Source of the DNA: Knoellia remsis
GTDB lineage: Bacteria; Actinomycetota; Actinomycetes; Actinomycetales; Dermatophilaceae
DNA length: 64,000 nt
Reading direction: 5' to 3'
Assembly (NCBI RefSeq): GCF_003002895.1
Contig: NZ_PVTI01000009.1
Span: 53,353-117,352 of the forward strand
The notes beneath the pieces are model-generated. The model saw only the letters and a program-made list of their open reading frames with translations, was not told the origin of the DNA and did no database searches. A program made the translations under genes and the position numbers. The first letter of the stretch is position 1; each line of letters opens with the position of its first letter. Positions 41,954 to 49,712 of this stretch are shown here, piece by piece.

Positions 41954-43702
41954 ATGGTCTCGGCAGTCGCCTCGGCCGTTCCTGCGGCCGATCCGATCAT
42001 CAACGCGGGCGTCGTCGACTACCTCATCGTCGCGCTCTACTTCGTCTTCGTCCTCGGCATCGGGCTGGCCGCCCGGCGCGCGGTGTCGGACTCGATCGAC
42101 TTCTTCCTGTCGGGGCGGTCGCTGCCCGCATGGGTCACCGGTCTGGCGTTCATCTCCGCGAACCTCGGCGCCGTCGAGATCATGGGCATGTCCGCGAGCG
42201 GGGCCGAGTTCGGCCTGCCGACGGTGCACTACTTCTGGGTCGGCGCGATCCCGGCGATGCTCTTCCTCGGCGTCGTGATGATGCCGTTCTACTACGGCTC
42301 CAAGGTGAGGTCGGTGCCGGAGTTCATGTTCCGGCGGTTCGGCACGGGAGCGCACCTCGTCAACGCGATCTCGTTCGCGCTGGCGCAGTTGCTCATCGCC
42401 GGCGTCAACCTCTACCTGCTCAGCTCGATCGTGCAGGCGCTGCTCGGCTGGCCGCAGTGGGTGGCGCTCATCGTCGCCGCCGCGATCGTCCTGTCCTACA
42501 TCACGCTCGGCGGGTTGTCCGCGGCGATCTACAACGAGGTGCTGCAGTTCTTCGTCATCGTCGCCGCGCTGCTGCCGCTCACGCTCATCGGTCTCAACCG
42601 GGTCGGCGGCTGGGACGGGCTCACGTCGCGCATCACCGAGGCGGCCAACAACGCCCCCGCCAGCGCAGGGGTGCCGCCGGCCGAGCAGCAGCTCGAGTCC
42701 TGGCCGGGCCAGGCACTGTCCGGCTTCGACTCGCCGATCCTGTCGGTCATCGGCATCGTCTTCGGCCTCGGCTTCGTGCTCTCCTTCGGCTACTGGACGA
42801 CGAACTTCGTCGAGGTCCAGCGCGCCATGGCGTCGAACTCGATCTCGGCGGCCCGCAAGACCCCGATCATCGGCGCCTTCCCGAAGATGTTCGTGCCGTT
42901 CATCGTCATCGTGCCCGGCATGATCGCCGCGGTCCTCGTGAGCGAGATGATCGAGCTCAAGAACGGCGGCACGCCGCAGGGTGGCGCCTCCGGTGAGGTG
43001 AAGTACAACGACGCGCTGCTCCTCCTCATGCGCGATGTCCTGCCGAACGGCCTGCTCGGTCTGGCGATCGCGGGTCTGCTCGCGGCGTTCATGGCCGGTA
43101 TGGCCGCGAACATCTCGGCGTTCAACACGGTCTTCAGCTATGACCTGTGGGAGCGCTACATCCGCAAGGACCGCACCGACGACTACTACCTGCGCATCGG
43201 CCGGCTCGCCACGGTGGCCGCGACGATCATCGCCATCTTCACGGCGTCGATCGCGGGCGGGTTCTCCAACGTCATGGACTACCTGCAGACGCTGTTCGGG
43301 TTCTTCAACGCGCCGCTCTTCGCGACGTTCATCCTCGGCATGTTCTGGAAGCGGATGACCCCGACCGCCGGATGGGCCGGCCTCGTCGCCGGAACCCTCT
43401 CCGCGATCACCGTATGGCTGCTCGGGAACCCGGACTTCATCGGCGCCTTCTCGCTGCCGGGCCAGGGTCTCGCGTTCGTCGCGGCCTCGACGGCGTTCGT
43501 CGTCGACATCATCGTGTCGGTCGCGGTGTCGCTCGTCACCGAGCCGAAGCCGGCTGCCGAGCTCAAGGGGCTCGTCTACTCCGAGACACCCAAGGAGGAC
43601 CTCATCGACCCGCACGAGGCCTCCATGCCGTGGTTCCGGCGCACCATGCCGTTGGCCGGGATCGCGCTCGTCCTCGTCATCATCCTCAACGTGGCCTTCT
43701 GA
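41954..43702 (+). CDS. Sodium/solute symporter (SSS family), third copy
   Basis: 582 residues, about 14 membrane helices, SglT/solute-symporter type: DFFLSGRSLPAWVTGLAFISANLGAVEIMGMSASG at the second helix and YITLGGLSAAIYNEVLQFFVIV, a typical SSS signature. This branch resembles sugar/inositol-type symporters more than ActP. AAGGAGGAGG lies upstream of ATG 41954. A small membrane gene follows 11 bases later. Confidence 0.85.
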   Translation: MVSAVASAVPAADPIINAGVVDYLIVALYFVFVLGIGLAARRAVSDSIDFFLSGRSLPAWVTGLAFISANLGAVEIMGMSASGAEFGLPTVHYFWVGAIPAMLFLGVVMMPFYYGSKVRSVPEFMFRRFGTGAHLVNAISFALAQLLIAGVNLYLLSSIVQALLGWPQWVALIVAAAIVLSYITLGGLSAAIYNEVLQFFVIVAALLPLTLIGLNRVGGWDGLTSRITEAANNAPASAGVPPAEQQLESWPGQALSGFDSPILSVIGIVFGLGFVLSFGYWTTNFVEVQRAMASNSISAARKTPIIGAFPKMFVPFIVIVPGMIAAVLVSEMIELKNGGTPQGGASGEVKYNDALLLLMRDVLPNGLLGLAIAGLLAAFMAGMAANISAFNTVFSYDLWERYIRKDRTDDYYLRIGRLATVAATIIAIFTASIAGGFSNVMDYLQTLFGFFNAPLFATFILGMFWKRMTPTAGWAGLVAGTLSAITVWLLGNPDFIGAFSLPGQGLAFVAASTAFVVDIIVSVAVSLVTEPKPAAELKGLVYSETPKEDLIDPHEASMPWFRRTMPLAGIALVLVIILNVAF

Positions 43703-43713
43703 GAGGAACCGTC

Positions 43714-44094
43714 ATGTCAGACCGCAACCACGCAGACCACACGGACCACAGCACTGACCGCGGCTCGGACCACCCCGGCACCGAGGACACCGCGCCGCAC
43801 GAGGAGCGGGTCGCCCGGCACACCGCGGGCGCCTTCGACATCCGCAACTTCATCGGGCTGCTGCTCGGGATCTACGGCCTCATCCTCGTCGCCATGGGCC
43901 TCTTCGGTGACAAAGAGCTGGAGAAGACTGGTGGCGTCAACGCCAACCTGTGGACGGGCATCGCGCTGCTTGCCGTCGCACTCGGATTCATCGCGTGGGC
44001 GAAGGCGCGTCCGACGCTCGTGCCGGAGCACGTCGAGCCGGTGCTCGACGACCCCACCCGTCCGGCGCCGCGCAAGCAGCCGCGCGGCCACTGA
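43714..44094 (+). CDS. Small membrane protein, partner of third symporter
   Basis: 126 residues. A His/Asp-rich N-terminal 30 residues (many HTDH-like runs) that could bind metal, then two helices (FIGLLLGIYGLILVAMGLF; LWTGIALLAVALGFIAWA) and a basic Pro tail. GAGAGGAACC precedes ATG 43714. Follows the symporter closely, as with the other two symporter modules here. Confidence 0.72.
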   Translation: MSDRNHADHTDHSTDRGSDHPGTEDTAPHEERVARHTAGAFDIRNFIGLLLGIYGLILVAMGLFGDKELEKTGGVNANLWTGIALLAVALGFIAWAKARPTLVPEHVEPVLDDPTRPAPRKQPRGH

Positions 44095-44117
44095 CGGCTC
44101 GGGTTCTGCGCGCAGGG

Positions 44118-44909
44118 TCAGGCGAACTGCCAGGAGCGCTTCGACATGCCGTACCAGAACCCGTCGATGACGCTCCGGCCGGCGACGTCACCGGTCTCCG
44201 CCGCGGCACCCAGCGCGACGTAGAGGGGCGCCCAGTGCTCGGTGCGCGGGTGCGCCTCGTGCGCGGCGGGTGCCTTGTCGAGGAAGTCGAGCACCGCGTC
44301 GACGTCACCAGCCCCGACCGTCTCCGCGGCCCACGCGTCGAACTCGGCGGACACCTGGGGCGGTGGTGCGTCGGAGGCGTCCCGGCTCGGGGTGAACCAC
44401 GCGAGGTTGTGTGTCGTGAACCCCGATCCGACGATGAGCGTCCCCTCGTCGCGCAGCGGCGCGAGCCGCCGACCGACGTCGAAGAGCGTCTGCGGGTCCA
44501 GTGTCGGCATCGAGAGCTGCAGCACGGGCACGTCGGCCTCGGGGAACATCTCGACGAGCGGCACGTAGGCGCCGTGGTCGAGGCCGCGCTCGGGGTCCTG
44601 GTGCAGCCCTCCACCGAGATCGCCGAGGTGACCGGCCACGGAGCGAGCCAGCTCGGGAGCCGGCGGCGCGGCATACGTCACCTCGTAGTACCTGTCGGGG
44701 AAGCCCCAGAAGTCATACAGCAGAGGGGTGTTCGGCGTCGTCGAGCTCACCGAGATGGGTGCCTGCTCCCAGTGCGCCGAGATGACGAGGATGCTGCGCG
44801 GGCGCGACAGGCCGCTCGACCAAGCGGCGAGCTCCCCGGTCCAGGTCGCGTCGTCGGCGAGCGGCGGCGCGCCGTGGCTGAGGTAGATGACGGGCTGGCG
44901 CGTGTCCAC
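44118..44909 (-). CDS. DODA-type extradiol ring-cleavage dioxygenase (YgiD-like)
   Basis: 263 residues, LigB-like class III dioxygenase. Metal-site residues are in place: SHGAPP (His near 12), VISAHWEQ (His near 46), GLDHGAYVPL (His near 112) and TEHWAPLYVALGAA. E. coli YgiD cleaves L-DOPA at the 4,5 bond. Start GTG 44909. Monocistronic, convergent with the symporter partner gene. Confidence 0.88.
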   Translation of the reverse strand: MDTRQPVIYLSHGAPPLADDATWTGELAAWSSGLSRPRSILVISAHWEQAPISVSSTTPNTPLLYDFWGFPDRYYEVTYAAPPAPELARSVAGHLGDLGGGLHQDPERGLDHGAYVPLVEMFPEADVPVLQLSMPTLDPQTLFDVGRRLAPLRDEGTLIVGSGFTTHNLAWFTPSRDASDAPPPQVSAEFDAWAAETVGAGDVDAVLDFLDKAPAAHEAHPRTEHWAPLYVALGAAAETGDVAGRSVIDGFWYGMSKRSWQFA

Positions 44910-44990
44910 GACGTCAGCGTATGCCGTGTGCGCGCCCCTGCGGTTGGCTCGCCGGAAGGCGATCCGCAGGAGGGTTCGGCCTGCGGATCG

Positions 44991-45416
44991 TCAGGCGGTG
45001 AGCAGGCCGAACCCGAGGGATGTCAGGCTCGCCGCGAGGAGTGCGGCCCCGGCGAAGACGAGGACGATGAGCTTGTTCGGCTCGGTGCGCCCGGTGCCCA
45101 TCGAGGAGAAGAAGAACCCTCCGGGCATGAGCAGCGCGCTCACGGCCACGCCCGAGCGAGAGAGCCACTCGAGGAGGCCGGTCTGGGTGGTCGAGTCGAC
45201 GAGCACCTGGCAGACGAGGGCGAGGATGAGCAGGGTGGCGGCGTGGGCGTGCCCGGCTCGGGCGAACTTCTCCTGGAACTCGGTCGCTGGGGCGCGGCCG
45301 CGCACGATCTTCACGAGGTAGAGCCCGCCGGTCTCGACGGTGACGAGGGCGAGCAAGAGGATCCCGGCGAGGGAGCGGGACTCGTCGGACAGGACGGCAG
45401 TCGTGGCGTGCAGCAT
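44991..45416 (-). CDS. Four-helix membrane protein, unknown function
   Basis: 141 residues from ATG 45416, chosen for AGGAG 9 bases upstream; the frame is open further up but through repeat DNA. Helices: AGILLLALVTVETGGLYLVKI, AATLLILALVCQVLV, SGVAVSALLMPGGFFFSSM, LIVLVFAGAALLAASLTSLGFG. No family recognised with confidence. The promoter region contains a CCAATATTGG palindrome, so it is probably under its own repressor. Confidence 0.7.
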   Translation of the reverse strand: MLHATTAVLSDESRSLAGILLLALVTVETGGLYLVKIVRGRAPATEFQEKFARAGHAHAATLLILALVCQVLVDSTTQTGLLEWLSRSGVAVSALLMPGGFFFSSMGTGRTEPNKLIVLVFAGAALLAASLTSLGFGLLTA

Positions 45417-45442
45417 GCGGCTCAGCTCCTTGGATAGTTCGA

Positions 45443-45460
45443 CTCGCCAATATTGGAGAG
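45443..45460. promoter_or_regulatory. CCAATATTGG palindrome upstream of the four-helix gene
   Basis: CTCGCCAATATTGGAGAG, a 10-base perfect core with near-symmetric flanks, about 30 bases before the start. GGATAGT and ACTATCC (7-base arms, about 45431-45470) bracket it. A strong operator candidate in otherwise GC-rich DNA. Confidence 0.5.
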
Positions 45461-45499
45461 CATCACTATCCCATGTGTCAAGCGCCAGCGTGCCCGTGG

Positions 45500-45627
45500 C
45501 CCCAACCGTCCGATGGGGTGAGTTCGGGACGGGAGGCGAGCGGACGGCATACCGGCGTGCCCGGGTCCCCACCCGTCCCATGTCCCCAACCGTCCGATGG
45601 GGTGAGTTCGGGACGGGAGGTGAGCGG
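45500..45627. repeat. 84-bp repeat pair (family C) with GGCATAC
   Basis: Two near-identical ~44-base units (45500 and 45584) begin CCCCAACCGTCCGATGGGG, continue TGAGTTCGGGACGGGAGG, and end in GAGCGG. CGGACGGCATACC follows the first. Related to the 67-bp units at 41722. The second abuts the stop of the response regulator gene at 45629. Confidence 0.8.
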
Positions 45628-45628
45628 G

Positions 45629-46300
45629 TCAGTCGGTGGCGTCGTGGACGAGGATCGCGACCTGGACGCGGTTCTCGACGCCGAGCTTGGTGAAGAGCCG
45701 CCCGATGTGGGTCTTCACGGTGGGCACGCCCATGTAGAGCTCGCCGGCGATCTCGGCGTTGCTCAGCCCGCGCGCCACCGCGTCGGCCACCTCCCGCTCG
45801 CGCTCGGTCAGCCCCTCGAGCCGGGCCCGCGCCTCCCGGGCCCGTTCGCTCGCGCCGTCATCCGGCTGGGCGACGGCCGCGATGAGCTGGGCCGTGACAC
45901 TCGGCGAGAGCATCGGCTCACCGGCCGCAACGGTGCGCACGGCCTCGACGAGCCGGGCTGGCGGGGTGTCCTTGAGCATGAACCCGGCAGCCCCGATCCG
46001 CAGTGCGGACAGCACCATGTCGTCGGTGTCGAAGGTGGTGAGGACGATGATCTTCAGCCGCGGATAGCGGCTCAGCAGAACCTCGCTCGCGCTGAGGCCG
46101 TCGCGCACCGGCATGCGGATGTCCATGAGGACGACGTCCGCGCCGGACTTCGGCACGACCGTGAGCGCCTCCTCACCGTCGGCCGCCTCGCCGACGACGG
46201 TGATGCCGGACGCGCCACCTCCGAGCATCATGCCGAGCGCCGTGCGCACCATCGGGTCGTCGTCGACGATGGCGAGGCGGATCGGCTGTGGGTCGGTCAC
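45629..46300 (-). CDS. NarL/LuxR-type response regulator
   Basis: 223 residues. Receiver: IRLAIVDDDPMVRTALG, phospho-acceptor Asp in VVLMDIRMPVRDG, IIVLTTFDTDD and GFMLKDTPP. DNA-binding LuxR domain: LTEREREVADAVARGLSNAEIAGELYMGVPTVKTHIGRLFTKLG. GTG 46300 overlaps the kinase stop (GTGA). Likely regulates the divergent ABC-2 transporter. Confidence 0.92.
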   Translation of the reverse strand: MTDPQPIRLAIVDDDPMVRTALGMMLGGGASGITVVGEAADGEEALTVVPKSGADVVLMDIRMPVRDGLSASEVLLSRYPRLKIIVLTTFDTDDMVLSALRIGAAGFMLKDTPPARLVEAVRTVAAGEPMLSPSVTAQLIAAVAQPDDGASERAREARARLEGLTEREREVADAVARGLSNAEIAGELYMGVPTVKTHIGRLFTKLGVENRVQVAILVHDATD

Positions 46301-47508
46301 GGGTGCCACGGTATCCATGCCGCCACGACGAACCCACCCGACGCGTCAGTCCCGTGCCGCAGTCGCCCGCCGGCGAGTGCGACGCGTTCCTGCAGCCCGA
46401 TGAGGCCGAGTCCCGACTCCGGGAGCACCGTGTCGCGGTTGCCGACGGGCGCGGCGTTGCGGATGGAAACGTCGAGCCCGTCCTCCTCGGACCCGGTGAG
46501 CCGCACCGTCACCGACGTGCCGGCTGCGTGCTTGCGCGCGTTCGTGAGGGCCTCCTGGACGATGCGGTATGCCGTCCGCGCGGCTGCGTCGGGCACGTCG
46601 CCTCGGGTGGAGTCCTCGAAGGCGACGCGCATCCCGCTGGAGCGTTCGTCGTCGACGAGACGACCGATGTCGGCAGCCTGGGGCTGTGGCGCTTCGGGTG
46701 CGCCGCCGGCGAGGGTAGGGTCGCGGAGGACTCCGAGCACCTCGCGCAGGTCGGTGAGTGCCCGGTGGGCGTTCTCCTCGATCGTCCGCGCCGCCGTGGC
46801 CTGCTCCTCGGGCGTGAGGTCGGTGCGGTAGCTCAAGGCGCCGGCGTGCATCGCGACGAGCGAGATCCGGTGTGCGAGAACGTCATGCATCTCCCGGGCG
46901 ATGCGGGTGCGCTCAGCGGTCTGGGCGCGGGCAACGCGGGCCTGCTGCTCGCGCTCCGCGGTCTCGGCGCGGTCGCGCAGCGAGGCCATGAGGTTGCGTT
47001 GCGACCCCATCGCGTTGCCGATGGCGATGACGATGCCCACGATGAGTGCCCCGATGAGCACGGACGCCCACAGCGGCAGGTCGTCGTCGCCGGGGTAGAA
47101 CCGCTCCTGGACGACGCCCGCGACGACGGCGAGCGGCGCGACCCAGGCGAGGTCCCGCCACCGCTGGCGGGCAGCGAGCGAGCCGACCATCCACGTCGAC
47201 GGCCCGGCGCTGCTCGCCGAGACGAAGGTGAGCAGGTTCGTCACGGCGGCCACCGTCGCCGGTACCCGAGCCCGCCAGCGAACGAGCAGGAACGACACGA
47301 GTCCGAGCGCGAGGTCCCCGATGACGAACCACACGAAGATCGGCGTGTCGTCCACCTGGGCGTCCGCCATGGTGGCGGCGGTGGTGAACCAGGCCGTGAG
47401 GCTGATGACCAGGGCCAGGGCGTAGCGCCAGGCAGTCGCCCAGCGCGACCCGTCCTGCCTGTCGGAGCCCAAGGCCGGAGGCAGGGATGGTGCGGAGGGC
47501 GCGGACAT
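46297..47508 (-). CDS. NarL-family sensor histidine kinase (HisKA_3)
   Basis: About 403 residues. Five or six membrane helices (about 25-165) without a large extracellular domain, a dimer helix and HisKA_3: ERTRIAREMHDVLAHRISLVAMHAG with the phospho-His in MHDVLAH, then the ATPase domain (IVQEALTNARKHA; GLGLIGLQERVALAGG). Such kinases next to ABC-2 transporters usually sense membrane-active antibiotics (inference). ATG 47508. Confidence 0.9.
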   Translation of the reverse strand: MSAPSAPSLPPALGSDRQDGSRWATAWRYALALVISLTAWFTTAATMADAQVDDTPIFVWFVIGDLALGLVSFLLVRWRARVPATVAAVTNLLTFVSASSAGPSTWMVGSLAARQRWRDLAWVAPLAVVAGVVQERFYPGDDDLPLWASVLIGALIVGIVIAIGNAMGSQRNLMASLRDRAETAEREQQARVARAQTAERTRIAREMHDVLAHRISLVAMHAGALSYRTDLTPEEQATAARTIEENAHRALTDLREVLGVLRDPTLAGGAPEAPQPQAADIGRLVDDERSSGMRVAFEDSTRGDVPDAAARTAYRIVQEALTNARKHAAGTSVTVRLTGSEEDGLDVSIRNAAPVGNRDTVLPESGLGLIGLQERVALAGGRLRHGTDASGGFVVAAWIPWHP

Positions 47509-47672
47509 GCGGTTCACCCTAGGTCCGGGCGGGCTCGCTCGCGTCCGCCGCCGGGACGACAGGTGGCGCGCGGGGGTCGCACGCGCCGCGCGGGACGGCA
47601 TACCAAAGTCGGAGTCGACCCGGCACCTGCGATGGATGTGCGCGCCCCCGCACGCACGACAGAGTGGACCTC

Positions 47673-48569
47673 ATGATCACAGTCGAGAACCTCACGAAGC
47701 GCTACGGCGGGTTCACCGCCGTGGACGACATCTCCTTCGAGGTCCGCCCCGGCAGCGTCGTCGGCTTCCTCGGACCGAACGGCGCCGGCAAGTCCACCGC
47801 CATGCGGATGATGACCGGCCTCACCCCGCCCACGAGCGGACACAGCACGGTCCTCGGCAAGCCCTACCGCGACCTGCACAACCCCGGGCGCCAGGTCGGC
47901 GTCATGCTCGACGCCTCCGCGCAGCACCCGGGCCGCACCGGGCGCGAGATCCTGCGCCTCGCCGCGATCCAGATCGGTGTCCCGAAGTCGCGGGTCGACG
48001 AGGCCCTCGCCGTCGTCGGCCTCACCGACGAGGAGGCCGGACGGCGCGTCCGCAACTACTCGCTCGGCATGCGTCAACGCCTCGGCCTCGCCTCGGCGAT
48101 GCTCGGCCAGCCGGAGGTGCTCATCCTCGACGAGCCCGCGAACGGCCTTGACCCGCAAGGGATCCACTGGATGCGCGGCCTGCTGCGCGGCTTCGCCGAC
48201 GGTGGCGGCACAGTGCTCCTCTCGAGCCACCTCCTCCACGAGGTGCAGGTCATCGCCGACGACCTCGTCATGATCGGCCGCGGCCGGATCGTCGCGATGG
48301 GTCCGAAGGACGAGCTCCTCAGCCGGGGTGGCACGACCGTCCGCTCGACCGACGACGCGGCGCTCGCCGTGGCACTCGAGCGCTCCGGCGTCACCGTCAC
48401 CCGCACCGCGTCCGGCCTCGTCGTCGACGCCGAGCCCGCCGTCGTCGGCCGGGCCGCCCTCGAGGAGCGCGTCGTCCTCCTCGAGCTCCGCTCCGGCGGG
48501 TCCGAGGGCCTGGAGGAGATGTTCCTCAGCCTCACCGCCGCCACCTCTCGTGAAGGGAAGGCAGCATGA
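47673..48569 (+). CDS. ABC-2 transporter ATP-binding protein (DrrA-like)
   Basis: 298 residues. Walker A FLGPNGAGKSTAMRMM, Q-loop region, signature NYSLGMRQRLGLASAM, Walker B VLILDEPANGLDPQGI, switch LLSSHLLHEV. A ~90-residue C-terminal domain follows as in DrrA-type exporters. ATG 47673; GTG 47664 is an alternative. Overlaps the permease gene by 4 bases. Divergent from the two-component genes, its likely regulators. Confidence 0.92.
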   Translation: MITVENLTKRYGGFTAVDDISFEVRPGSVVGFLGPNGAGKSTAMRMMTGLTPPTSGHSTVLGKPYRDLHNPGRQVGVMLDASAQHPGRTGREILRLAAIQIGVPKSRVDEALAVVGLTDEEAGRRVRNYSLGMRQRLGLASAMLGQPEVLILDEPANGLDPQGIHWMRGLLRGFADGGGTVLLSSHLLHEVQVIADDLVMIGRGRIVAMGPKDELLSRGGTTVRSTDDAALAVALERSGVTVTRTASGLVVDAEPAVVGRAALEERVVLLELRSGGSEGLEEMFLSLTAATSREGKAA

Positions 48570-49426
48570 CCACCACCGACTCCCGCTCCACCGAGCCCGT
48601 GGTCGCCAGGGGTGGCGCCGTGGGCGCCCCCGCAGCCGCAACGGGTATGTCGGCCGCCTCAGGTCGTCACGAAGGTCGCCCCGAGGGGCGGCCGGGCGTG
48701 CCGATGTCACGGCTCATCACCGTCGAGCTCCGCAAGATGGTCGACACCCGCGCCGGCCGCTGGATGCTCATCGCGATGTCGGCGATCTCGCTCGTCGTCG
48801 TCGCGGCGTTCCTCATCTGGGGGCCGGCAGAGGAGGCGACCTACGGCACGTTCCTCGGCCTGACCTCGTTCCCGCTCGTCATGCTGCTCCCGATCGTCGG
48901 GATCATGGCCGCCACCGCGGAGTGGAGCCAGCGCACCGGCCTGGTGACCTTCACGCTCGAACCGCGCCGGGGCAAGGTCATCACCGCCAAGATCGTCGGA
49001 GCCATGATCCTCGGACTCGTCGTCACGGCGTCGGCCTTCGCGGCGTCGGCCATCGCCAACGTCATCTCCGGTGTCGGTGACGGCGCGGGCACGTGGGACG
49101 TCACCTGGAAGGTCGCGCTCGGCGTCATCCTCGGCTTCCTCATCTACGTCGTCCAGGGCATCGCCTTCGGGTTCCTCTTCCTCAACACCCCGATGGCGAT
49201 CGTCGCCTCGCTCATCCTCCCGACCGCGTGGAGCATCGCCTCGAGCATCGTGTCCTCGCTCGAGAAGGTCGGAGCCTGGCTCGACCTCGGCCGGGTCACC
49301 GAGCCGCTCTTCAGCGGGACGATGACCGGCGAGAACTGGGGACAGCTCGCCACCTCGTTCTCCGTGTGGGTGCTGCTGCCGCTCGCGATCGGCTCGTGGC
49401 GGGTCATGACCCGCGAGGTGAAGTGA
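48566..49426 (+). CDS. ABC-2 transporter permease
   Basis: 286 residues. A ~48-residue disordered N-terminus, then LITVELRKMVDTRAGRWMLIAMSAIS, the ABC-2 entry motif, and six membrane helices. EWSQRTGLVTFTLEPRRGKVITAKI is the conserved cytoplasmic loop. Works with the ATPase upstream to export or extract a membrane-active compound. ATGA coupling. Confidence 0.88.
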   Translation: MTTTDSRSTEPVVARGGAVGAPAAATGMSAASGRHEGRPEGRPGVPMSRLITVELRKMVDTRAGRWMLIAMSAISLVVVAAFLIWGPAEEATYGTFLGLTSFPLVMLLPIVGIMAATAEWSQRTGLVTFTLEPRRGKVITAKIVGAMILGLVVTASAFAASAIANVISGVGDGAGTWDVTWKVALGVILGFLIYVVQGIAFGFLFLNTPMAIVASLILPTAWSIASSIVSSLEKVGAWLDLGRVTEPLFSGTMTGENWGQLATSFSVWVLLPLAIGSWRVMTREVK

Positions 49427-49484
49427 CGCAGCGGGTGACCGCCCGCGCCTGAGGCGCGCGGCCGGCATACCGCCGCACATCACG

Positions 49485-49557
49485 GACGCCCTCGGTGGAG
49501 GGCGCCCGGCCGGGACATCAGGGGGTCCCCGCCGGGCGCCGCTCCTCCGAGGGCGTC
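49485..49557. terminator. Long hairpin after the ABC-2 operon
   Basis: GACGCCCTCGG on the left pairs with CCGAGGGCGTC on the right, with further inner pairing of GGCGCCCGGC with GCCGGGCGCC across a ~20-base loop. It begins 58 bases after the permease stop. Terminator-like; no T-run. Confidence 0.65.
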
Positions 49558-49586
49558 TCGTTACGTGCCGTGGTGAGCGTCGTCGG

Positions 49587-49664
49587 CGGCGCAGATCGTG
49601 GTCAGCGGCGTCCGCATGGGAGCGCCCCGGACCACCCTCTGCGCCGGTCGCGCGACCGGCGCAG
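49587..49664. repeat. 78-bp dispersed repeat B, copy 3 (inverted)
   Basis: On the opposite strand this reads CTGCGCCGGTCG ... GACCACGATCTGCGCCG, the same length and pattern as copies at 33505 and 34658 with scattered differences. It lies in the 286-bp gap between the ABC-2 operon and the acyl-CoA synthetase gene. Confidence 0.7.
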
Positions 49665-49712
49665 AAAAGGCGAGTCCGTATGCCGTCCCGAGACTGAGCG
49701 TGCGACCCGCGG

